Source: Aliarcobacter sp. (GTDB lineage Bacteria; Campylobacterota; Campylobacteria; Campylobacterales; Arcobacteraceae). From it: a stretch of 6,328 bases of DNA. The stretch is taken from the NCBI GenBank assembly GCA_023268955.1, contig JALRJW010000222.1, positions 1 through 6,328 on the forward strand. The letters are read 5' to 3'. This document shows, piece by piece, positions 1 to 5,856 of this stretch; the first letter of the stretch is position 1; every line of letters starts with the position of its first letter. The translations under genes were made by a program, and so were the position numbers. The notes under the pieces are model-generated. The model ran no database searches, was not told the origin of the DNA, and saw nothing but the letters and a program-made list of their open reading frames with translations.

Positions 1-330
1 GAAAAATTATTTCAAAGAAATAATAATTTAGCTTATAAAGATTCTATTGTTTTAGTAGATGATTTTATTTGGGATCAAGATAGTAAATCTCTAACAAAAA
101 ATGGATCAAAGATTAAACTAACAAACAATGAAATTAAATTATTTGAAGTATTTTTTAGATCATCAAATTTTTCACTTTCATATAATGATATTGAAAATAA
201 TTTGTTTGATGATTATAGTTTTGACAACAGAAGAGTTAGAAATCTTTTATCAAGATTACGAAAGAAAACTGAAATAGATCTTTTCAATTCTATATATGGT
301 TTTGGCTATGAACTTAAAATAAAAAAGTGA
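1..330 (+). CDS. OmpR/PhoB-family response regulator, C-terminal DNA-binding part (5' end outside window)
   Basis: The frame is open from the first base and gives 109 residues before a TGA at 328-330. They match the winged-helix DNA-binding domain of OmpR/PhoB regulators. 'KLTNNEIKLFEVFF' (about residues 39-52) is the usual LT-x-x-E-x-x-L helix. 'NRRVRNLLSRLRKK' (about 76-89) is the recognition helix with the RxxxLRKK pattern. 'IYGFGYEL' (about 98-105) is the C-terminal wing, normally 'xxGxGYxL'. The phospho-receiver domain should lie upstream and is not visible. By family, the protein should bind promoter DNA when phosphorylated. It ends 10 bp before the sensor kinase gene, the usual arrangement for a cognate two-component pair, so the kinase at 341-3145 is its likely partner (inference). 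No promoter is visible, as the gene's start is missing. Confidence 0.9.
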   Translation, partial: EKLFQRNNNLAYKDSIVLVDDFIWDQDSKSLTKNGSKIKLTNNEIKLFEVFFRSSNFSLSYNDIENNLFDDYSFDNRRVRNLLSRLRKKTEIDLFNSIYGFGYELKIKK

Positions 331-340
331 GAAATTAAAT

Positions 341-3145
341 ATGCAATATTTGATTAAACTTTCTCTTATTTTTTTATTTTTTCTTAACTATTTAAACGCT
401 AAAGAGATTAATCTTACTAATGAAGAATTAATTTATATCAAAAACAATCAACCCATAAAATTACACAATGAAAAAAATTGGCCACCATATAATTTTAATG
501 AAAATGGTGTTCCCAAAGGTTTTTCTATTGATTATATGAAGCTTTTAGCCCAAAAAGTTGGTATGAAAATAGAGTTTATAAGTGGATATACTTGGAATGA
601 GTATATGCAAATGCTTCAAAACAATGAAATTGATTCTATTATTAATATTTCAAAAAATAAAGAAAGAAGTAAGATATTTAATTTTACCGATATTTTTCAT
701 ACAGCAGCTAATGCAATTTATGTTCAAAATGGAAATGAAAATATAAACTCTTTGCAAGCATTAGAAGGTAAAACAATTGTAATGCCAAAGGGATTTTTTG
801 CATCAAAATTAATAGAAGAACATTATCCTAAAATAAAACAATTACTAGTAAAAGATTCTCTAGAGTCATTAAGATATTTATCTTTAGGAAAAGCTGATGC
901 AACAATAGGAAAGAAAAACGTTTTAGATTATATTATCTCAACAAATAATATATCTGGTGTAAAAGCTGTAAATTATGTTGATGATAGTAGATTAGTGTCA
1001 TTAATAAGAATGGCTACAAACAAAGACAATGTTATTTTAAGAGATATTCTACAAAAGGGTCAACAAGCAATAACTGATGAAGAACTATTAGCATTAAAAA
1101 GAAAATGGTTTGGAAGTAAAAATGAATTGGATAAGAAAAACCCTAAGTATTTATCAGATCTACAAATTAATTATTTAAAAAAGAATAATCAAATAAATGT
1201 TTGTTCAATTAAAGAACTCAAACCTATAGAATATTTTGAAAATGGAAAATACAATGGAATAACAGCTGATTTTCTAAACTTAATTTCAGAGAAACTAAAT
1301 GTAAAAATTAACTATATTAGAACTAAAACTGTCGAAGAATCTAAAAAGTTAATGAAAGAAAATAAATGTGATATTGTCCCTACATACTATAAAGGTATCG
1401 AATTTATTGATATTGCAAATTTAACAAAGCCTATATTTAAATACACATTAGCTATAACAACTAGAAAAGGTGAACCTATTGTTAAAAATCTGGAAGATTT
1501 AAGTGAAAAAACAATAGCTATCAATCAAGAATCTACTATGTTAAAAATGCTTAATTCAAATTATACCACTATAAAAATATATAAAACTAATTCTAACTAT
1601 GAATCATTAGAAGCTGTTAATAGTGGAAAAGCATATTTTGCCTTAGAACCGCTACCAATTACTTTATATTATATGTCAAAGCATGCCTTAAATGATATTT
1701 ACATTTCTAGGTATTCCACTTTATATTTTAGTTCTAATTTAGCTATTAATGATCAAAAGAAACCATTACTTGATATATTTAATAGTACTATTGACAATAT
1801 TTCTGAAGATGAAAAAAGCAGAATATTTAATAAATGGACCAATGTTTCAATAAATGAACCTATTGACTTAGAATCAATAATAAAAGTTATAATATTGTCA
1901 TTAATTATTCTTGCAGCTTTAATATATCGACAAATGATTTTACATAAACATAACAAAAAATTACAAATTGCAAATGATGAAATTGAAAAGAAAAATATTG
2001 AAATTGCCAAACAAAAAGAACTTTTTGAAAATTTGTACTATAAATCTTATGATGGTGTTTTAATTTTAAAAGATGACGAAATTTTAGATTGTAATGAATC
2101 CGTTAAAGATATTTTAAAATTTGATACAAAAGAACTTTTAGGTAAGAAATTATCTGATATTTGTAAACAATCAAAAAATTACATTCAAAATAAACTTGAT
2201 GATGCAAAAAGAAATAGAAACTCTAGCTTTGAGTGGTTAGCCATTGATAAACATGGTAATAATAACTGGATGGATGTAGTTTTTACAGCTATTGAAATCG
2301 ATAATGAACCTGTAATTCATGCTGTATTTAGGGATATTAATAATAGAAAAAATTTAGAAAATGAAATTGAGATTTTAAATAAAAACCTTGAGGCAAAAGT
2401 TAGAGAAGAAATTAAAAAAAATAAAGAAAAAACTTCTCAGTTAATTCATCAATCAAGACTTGCACAAATGGGTGAAATGCTAAGTATGATAGCTCATCAA
2501 TGGAGACAGCCACTAACAGCAATTTCTGCTACAACAAATAATTTAATGTTAAAAAATATATTAAATAAGAAAATTGATAATGAAGAATTGAATACAGAAT
2601 TAAATCTAATAAGTGATTATTCACAACATTTATCTTCAACAATTGATGATTTTAAAAATTTCTTTAAAGTTGATAAAGAAAAAAAACTTGATACCTTAGA
2701 AAATCTTATAGAAAAATCTCTAAATATTATTAAAAATTCAATAGAATCAAATGAAATAGAATTAATTCAAGAGTATAATTGCCATAAAAATATTTTTTCT
2801 TATTCAAATGAAATACAACAAGTAGTATTAAATATTCTTAAAAATGCTGAAGATGTTTTAATAGAAAGAGAAATTAAAGATAAAAAAATTATCATCAAAA
2901 CTTATTGTGATAATGACTACTGTTTTTTAAGTATAAATGATAATTCTGGTGGAATAAAAGAAGATATAATTGGAAAAATATTTGATCCCTACTTCTCTAC
3001 AAAAAAGAATAAAGAAGGAACAGGATTAGGTTTATATATGAGTAGAACTATTATAAATGAACATTGTGGTGGAAAACTTAATGTTGAAAACAATGAATTA
3101 GGTGCTGTTTTTACTATAAAATTAAAATTGGAAGAAAATGAATAA
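341..3145 (+). CDS. Transmembrane sensor histidine kinase with tandem periplasmic SBP_bac_3 domains and a PAS domain
   Basis: This 934-residue protein has an N-terminal signal peptide or anchor (residues 1-20, likely cleavage after 'NYLNA'). Two tandem periplasmic domains of the bacterial extracellular solute-binding family 3 type follow (about 37-258 and 284-500). Next come a transmembrane helix (about 512-530), a short coiled coil (535-562), a PAS domain (about 566-668), a second coiled coil (670-705) and a histidine kinase core. The phosphoacceptor is H719 in 'SMIAHQWRQPL', a form common in Campylobacterota kinases. The ATP-binding domain shows the N box (N835 in 'NILKNAEDVL'), G1 (D867 in 'NDNSGG'), the F box ('FDPYFSTK') and G2 ('GTGLGL', 893-898), so catalysis looks intact. 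The architecture resembles EvgS/BvgS-type Venus-flytrap kinases but lacks fused receiver and HPt domains; the receivers are separate neighbouring genes. The ATG at 341 is chosen because it begins the signal peptide 10 bp after the upstream stop; the ribosome binding site is weak (AAGTGAG). The ligand is probably an amino acid or related small molecule (inference). Confidence 0.93.
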   Translation: MQYLIKLSLIFLFFLNYLNAKEINLTNEELIYIKNNQPIKLHNEKNWPPYNFNENGVPKGFSIDYMKLLAQKVGMKIEFISGYTWNEYMQMLQNNEIDSIINISKNKERSKIFNFTDIFHTAANAIYVQNGNENINSLQALEGKTIVMPKGFFASKLIEEHYPKIKQLLVKDSLESLRYLSLGKADATIGKKNVLDYIISTNNISGVKAVNYVDDSRLVSLIRMATNKDNVILRDILQKGQQAITDEELLALKRKWFGSKNELDKKNPKYLSDLQINYLKKNNQINVCSIKELKPIEYFENGKYNGITADFLNLISEKLNVKINYIRTKTVEESKKLMKENKCDIVPTYYKGIEFIDIANLTKPIFKYTLAITTRKGEPIVKNLEDLSEKTIAINQESTMLKMLNSNYTTIKIYKTNSNYESLEAVNSGKAYFALEPLPITLYYMSKHALNDIYISRYSTLYFSSNLAINDQKKPLLDIFNSTIDNISEDEKSRIFNKWTNVSINEPIDLESIIKVIILSLIILAALIYRQMILHKHNKKLQIANDEIEKKNIEIAKQKELFENLYYKSYDGVLILKDDEILDCNESVKDILKFDTKELLGKKLSDICKQSKNYIQNKLDDAKRNRNSSFEWLAIDKHGNNNWMDVVFTAIEIDNEPVIHAVFRDINNRKNLENEIEILNKNLEAKVREEIKKNKEKTSQLIHQSRLAQMGEMLSMIAHQWRQPLTAISATTNNLMLKNILNKKIDNEELNTELNLISDYSQHLSSTIDDFKNFFKVDKEKKLDTLENLIEKSLNIIKNSIESNEIELIQEYNCHKNIFSYSNEIQQVVLNILKNAEDVLIEREIKDKKIIIKTYCDNDYCFLSINDNSGGIKEDIIGKIFDPYFSTKKNKEGTGLGLYMSRTIINEHCGGKLNVENNELGAVFTIKLKLEENE

Positions 3146-4118
3146 TAGAAGATTAAGTGATATAAGAGAGTTTTCTCAAACATTGACTTTATTAATTATT
3201 GAAGATGATGAACTAGTTTTAAATCAACTTAAAAAATCGTTTAGTACTCTATTTACTAATATTTTAATCTCTAATAATGGATTTGAAGCATTAGATATTT
3301 ATTACAAATATCATAAAAAGCATAATAAATTTATTGATATTGTGTTTACGGATCTAAATCTTCCTATTATGAATGGTTTAGAATTTTGTGAAAAAATCAA
3401 ACTTGATAACGAAAAACAAATCATTATTGCAACTTCTGCTTATGCAGATATAAATAACCTTCAAAAAATCATTGATCTAGGTATTTATAAATTTATTCCT
3501 AAGCCTTTAAATTTTGAAAATTTATTTGAAATAATTATTAAAAGTTTAGAAAAAATAAAAGAAGAGCAAAAGATTATTAAACTTCATGAAGAATTAACAT
3601 CAATTAAGAATGAAAACATAAGGCTTTTTGAACAGGCTTCATTAGATAAATTAACAGGTTTGTATAATAGAAGATATATCGACGATATACTATCAAAATA
3701 TATTAATTGTAACTTTAGTTTAATCTTTACAGATATTGACTACTTCAAAGATATAAATGATACTTATGGACATAGAGTAGGAGATGAAGTATTAATTGAA
3801 TTTGCAAAAATATTAAAAAATCATACAAGAAGTTATGATATTGTTGGAAGATGGGGAGGAGAAGAATTTATAATTTTACTCAAAGAAACTGATGTAGAAA
3901 CAACTTTATTTATAACTGAAAAATTAAGAAAAACTATTGAATCTCACGAAATGCCAGAAAATATAAAAATTACTTCTAGTTTTGGTATTCATATTAGTAA
4001 TTTAAATAAAAGTTTAGAAGAAATAATTGATGATGCGGATGAAAATTTATACTATGCAAAAAAACAAGGAAAAAATAGAATCTCATATAATTTTGAAATT
4101 TACAAAGAAGAGAATTAA
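3138..4118 (+). CDS. Response regulator diguanylate cyclase (REC-GGDEF, PleD/WspR-like)
   Basis: This 326-residue cytoplasmic protein should make cyclic di-GMP from two GTP under phosphorylation control. The receiver domain (about 15-138) has acidic residues E22/D23/D24, phosphoacceptor D72 in 'FTDLNLP', switch residue T99 and K122 in 'PKP', so it looks phosphorylatable. A helical linker (about 138-165) leads to a GGDEF domain (about 166-320). That domain carries 'DKLTGLYNRRY', the metal/GTP motif 'TDIDYFKDIND' (D199, N207), 'GDEVL' (D216) and the active-site signature GGEEF (240-244). The inhibitory-site RxxD is also present (R231, D234), five residues before GGEEF as in PleD, so product inhibition is expected. 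There is no EAL or HD-GYP domain. The ATG overlaps the last 8 bp of the kinase gene, with a GGAAGA ribosome site at 3130-3135 inside that gene. This implies translational coupling, and the kinase is the natural phosphodonor (inference). Confidence 0.94.
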   Translation: MNNRRLSDIREFSQTLTLLIIEDDELVLNQLKKSFSTLFTNILISNNGFEALDIYYKYHKKHNKFIDIVFTDLNLPIMNGLEFCEKIKLDNEKQIIIATSAYADINNLQKIIDLGIYKFIPKPLNFENLFEIIIKSLEKIKEEQKIIKLHEELTSIKNENIRLFEQASLDKLTGLYNRRYIDDILSKYINCNFSLIFTDIDYFKDINDTYGHRVGDEVLIEFAKILKNHTRSYDIVGRWGGEEFIILLKETDVETTLFITEKLRKTIESHEMPENIKITSSFGIHISNLNKSLEEIIDDADENLYYAKKQGKNRISYNFEIYKEEN

Positions 4119-4121
4119 TTA

Positions 4122-5408
4122 ATGAATACTATAATTGCAATTTTTAAAGAATTAACAACACTTCAAAGATGTTCAGGTAATCACAATGATTTTATTGAAT
4201 ATATGAAAAAAATATCATTAGATTTAAACTATGAATGCTTAATAGATGACTATAAAAACATACTTTGTAGAAAATCAGAGAATGCAAACTTAGTGTTTCA
4301 ATCACACTACGACATAGTATGTTTAGATGATAATTGCATCCCTACTTTTATTCAAGATGGAGATATTATAAAAGCTGATAATACCACTCTTGGTGCTGAT
4401 AATGGAATTGGGTGTGCTTATATGATTGCACTTATGCAAGAAGGATATGATTGTGAGTTTTTATTTACAAGTGATGAAGAGATTGGTTTAATTGGAGCAA
4501 ATAATCTAAACCTGCCAATAAATGCAAAATATATGCTAAATCTTGATAGTGAAGAAGAAGGAGAAATTTGCATAGGTTGTGCTGGGGGAGTTGATATTTT
4601 TGCAACGTATTCAAATAGAAAAACTATTCCAAACAATGAAAACTACCAGCTTTATGAAGTAAGTATATCAAAACTTCAAGGTGGACATAGTGGTGTTGAT
4701 ATTAATAAAAACATTCCAAATGGAATAAAACTTTTAATCAATACTATAAAAAATAGCAATGCAAAAATATTAGATATAAATGGTGGAGAGAGAATTAACT
4801 CAATTCCTGTAAATGTAAAAGCAATTATTGCTTGCAAAAACACTCCAGTTGCAAGTCATGAAAACATCAAAATTGAAAAAATTGAAACTAAGTGTGAACA
4901 CTTAACTATCTATAATGATGATTTAGTAGATTATCTTGATAGCTTCCAAAATGGTGTATTAGATTTCAATGATGAGTTAAATGTAGTTCAAGACTCAATT
5001 AATTTAGCAAAGATAAAAACAACAATTGATGGAATATTAGTTGAATTTAGTGCAAGATCTATGAAAAATGAAAACCTTCAAAGAATAAAAGAAAAAACTA
5101 TAAAAGAGTTAGAAAATATAGGATGTGAAGTTAGATTTGACGGTAAATACCCTGCTTGGGCACCTGATATCAATGAATTTACTAATTCTGTTTTAGAAAT
5201 TTATAAAACACACAATAAAAATGCTAGCCTTGAAGCTATTCATGCAGGCCTTGAATGCGCAATTTTCAAAGATAAATATCCCCATTTAAAAATAGCTTCA
5301 ATTGGTCCAACTATTACTTTTCCACATTCAAGAAAAGAGCATGTATCTATAAATAGTACTTTAAATGTTTATAATATAGTAAGACAAATTACTGAAAATT
5401 TTAAATAA
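4122..5408 (+). CDS. pepD: M20-family metallopeptidase, PepD-like cytosolic dipeptidase (aminoacyl-histidine dipeptidase type)
   Basis: This 428-residue protein has no signal peptide and is probably a cytoplasmic two-metal (Zn or Mn) dipeptidase that recycles amino acids from dipeptides such as Xaa-His. The M20/M28 catalytic set is present: H62 and D64 in 'SHYDIVC', bridging D93 in 'GADNGIG', catalytic E119 and metal ligand E120 in 'SDEEIG', D142 in 'NLDSEEEG', and the late metal-ligand histidine H402 in 'TFPHSRKEH'. 'LQGGHSG' (185-191) is the lid-domain motif of PepD-type enzymes, and 'HAGLECAIF' (374-382) is the conserved C-terminal segment. At 428 residues it is somewhat shorter than enterobacterial PepD (about 485), but no catalytic block is missing. 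The start lies 3 bp after the cyclase stop, with GAAGAG at 4107-4112 as ribosome site, so it is probably co-transcribed with the signalling genes. The exact dipeptide specificity cannot be read from sequence. Confidence 0.92.
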   Translation: MNTIIAIFKELTTLQRCSGNHNDFIEYMKKISLDLNYECLIDDYKNILCRKSENANLVFQSHYDIVCLDDNCIPTFIQDGDIIKADNTTLGADNGIGCAYMIALMQEGYDCEFLFTSDEEIGLIGANNLNLPINAKYMLNLDSEEEGEICIGCAGGVDIFATYSNRKTIPNNENYQLYEVSISKLQGGHSGVDINKNIPNGIKLLINTIKNSNAKILDINGGERINSIPVNVKAIIACKNTPVASHENIKIEKIETKCEHLTIYNDDLVDYLDSFQNGVLDFNDELNVVQDSINLAKIKTTIDGILVEFSARSMKNENLQRIKEKTIKELENIGCEVRFDGKYPAWAPDINEFTNSVLEIYKTHNKNASLEAIHAGLECAIFKDKYPHLKIASIGPTITFPHSRKEHVSINSTLNVYNIVRQITENFK

Positions 5409-5718
5409 TTTCATAATATGTTATGAAAAATTGAAAAAATCTATTTTCTTTAGTTTTAGCAAAAACTAAAGGGGATTTTTTTAAATCTATAAAAAACTGA
5501 ATCTCACTTAATATTTTTTCATAGCTTATCCATGTTTCATTTTCTGAAGGTTTTGCTACCCAATCAAACCTATGGGGCAAGAAATATTCATAATCACTAT
5601 ATTCATCAATATTTTCAATAAACTCAAATATTGAAGTGTAAAAACCTTTTACACAGGAATTATTAATGATTTTAAAATCATATTGTTTATGTTTTGATAA
5701 AAATATATTTCCTAAAAA
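5401..5718 (-). CDS. Hypothetical protein, C-terminal 105 residues only; 5' end lost at the sequence junction
   Basis: The minus strand is open from the junction near 5718 down to a TAA (reverse complement of 5401-5403). No frame-matched ATG occurs in this stretch, so the beginning of the gene is missing rather than merely short. The open frame continues to 5739, but the bases beyond about 5720 belong to another gene (ilvB). About 105 codons without a stop is unlikely by chance in such AT-rich DNA. The residues look like a soluble, acidic/aromatic protein: 'IFEFIENIDEYSDYEYF', 'PHRFDWVAKPSENETWISY' and a C-terminal 'KENRFFQFFITYYEII'. I recognise no family, see no signal peptide or membrane helix, and assign no function. 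It converges on the dipeptidase gene and overlaps its last 8 bp. Several inverted repeats lie within it, including a terminator-like hairpin. Confidence 0.65.
   Translation of the reverse strand, partial: FLGNIFLSKHKQYDFKIINNSCVKGFYTSIFEFIENIDEYSDYEYFLPHRFDWVAKPSENETWISYEKILSEIQFFIDLKKSPLVFAKTKENRFFQFFITYYEII
5409..5428. repeat. Perfect 8-bp inverted repeat immediately after the dipeptidase stop codon
   Basis: TTTCATAA (5409-5416) pairs perfectly with TTATGAAA (5421-5428) around a 4-base loop (tatg). It begins at the first base after the dipeptidase stop codon. It is all A/U except one G-C pair and is not followed by a T run on the plus strand, so it is not a terminator by itself. It could stabilise the 3' end of the transcript, or be chance in AT-rich sequence. 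Confidence 0.5.
5448..5482 (+). terminator. Probable intrinsic terminator of the plus-strand operon, inside the convergent gene
   Basis: CTTTAGTTTT (5448-5457) and AAAACTAAAG (5462-5471) form a perfect 10-bp stem with a 4-base loop (agca). GGGA and a seven-base T tract (5476-5482) follow. The G run at 5472-5474 could extend the stem by wobble pairing with 5445-5447. It lies 40 bp after the dipeptidase stop, the expected place for a Rho-independent terminator ending the operon. The same bases encode 'PLVFAKTKE' of the minus-strand gene, so the structure overlaps coding sequence. On the minus strand the stem is followed by a T-rich but broken tract, so bidirectional action is only possible. Confidence 0.7.
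5614..5654. repeat. Two adjacent inverted repeats inside the minus-strand gene
   Basis: TTCAATA (5614-5620) pairs with TATTGAA (5629-5635) across an 8-base loop. Directly abutting it, GTGTAAAA (5636-5643) pairs with TTTTACAC (5647-5654) across a 3-base loop. Both stems are perfect. The second is followed by AGGAAT and no T run, so neither is a clear terminator. No function is assigned; AT-rich chance pairing is a real alternative. Confidence 0.4.
5666..5681. repeat. Perfect 16-bp palindrome
   Basis: ATGATTTTAAAATCAT (5666-5681) is its own reverse complement. Palindromes of this kind can be binding sites for dimeric regulators. This one sits inside the coding frame of the truncated minus-strand gene, away from any visible promoter, so a regulatory role is unsupported. 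Confidence 0.4.
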
Positions 5719-5721
5719 AAC
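5714..5721. other. Abrupt sequence junction (probable chimeric join) at a poly-A tract
   Basis: To the left is very AT-rich DNA holding a minus-strand gene that lacks its start. To the right is DNA of nearly half G/C, holding a large-subunit acetolactate synthase gene that lacks its first several hundred codons. Both truncations meet at the seven-base A run 5714-5720. The ilvB frame is recognisable from the AAC at 5719 and hits a TAA at 5713-5715 just upstream. There is no inverted-repeat end, target-site duplication, tRNA or integrase at the join. The exact breakpoint is uncertain by a few bases because the A run could belong to either side. Confidence 0.85.
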
Positions 5722-5823
5722 TGTTTTCCGATGATCCCATCAGGGCAGCCGCATAATAAGATGCTTTTGGGTGAGGCCTCAACGCAAGACGCAATCGATA
5801 GCACAGGCGCCGTGTTGGTGTAA
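5719..5823 (+). CDS. ilvB: Acetolactate synthase large subunit, C-terminal 34 residues only
   Basis: Read in the frame ending with TAA at 5821-5823, the sequence gives 'NCFPMIPSGQPHNKMLLGE' and ends '...STGAVLV'. The '(E)N-x-(F/Y)PM(I/V)P-x-G' block is the conserved C-terminal segment of the thiamine-diphosphate-dependent catalytic subunit of acetolactate synthase. This is the first committed enzyme of valine, leucine and isoleucine synthesis. The 'HNxMLLGE' continuation is like that of Rhodobacterales proteins (from memory of the family, not a search). The gene precedes the small subunit by 33 bp, the standard ilvB-ilvN order. Everything upstream of about residue -34 is absent because of the junction at 5714-5720; the frame is closed by a TAA at 5713. 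It could also be named ilvI. Confidence 0.8.
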   Translation, partial: NCFPMIPSGQPHNKMLLGEASTQDAIDSTGAVLV

Positions 5824-5844
5824 CCAGCGGTTTATCCGCGCAGT

Positions 5845-5851
5845 AAAGGAA
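5845..5851 (+). promoter_or_regulatory. Ribosome binding site of the acetolactate synthase small subunit gene
   Basis: AAAGGAA lies 5 bases before the ATG at 5857. It favours that start over the ATG at 5852, which is out of frame and stops after five codons. Confidence 0.7.
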
Positions 5852-5856
5852 ATGGC

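Noticed and set aside
1753..2010. Minus-strand open frame of 85 codons
   Set aside because: It lies entirely inside the kinase gene, opposite the transmembrane and PAS coding region. Its Phe/Ile/Ser-rich product is the complement of AT-rich coding DNA.
2989..3183. Minus-strand open frame of 64 codons across the kinase/cyclase overlap
   Set aside because: It is opposite the conserved kinase G2 region and the cyclase start; low-complexity composition and no ribosome site of note.
4418..4636. Minus-strand open frame of 72 codons
   Set aside because: It is opposite the catalytic core of the dipeptidase, where conserved metal-ligand motifs establish the plus strand as coding.
5448..5681. CRISPR array or repeat family from the clustered inverted repeats
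   Set aside because: The repeats have different sequences, irregular spacing and no uniform spacers.
5824..5856. Leader peptide or attenuator before the small subunit gene
   Set aside because: The gap is only 33 bp, with a ribosome site and no branched-chain codon run or hairpin; it is an ordinary intra-operon spacer.
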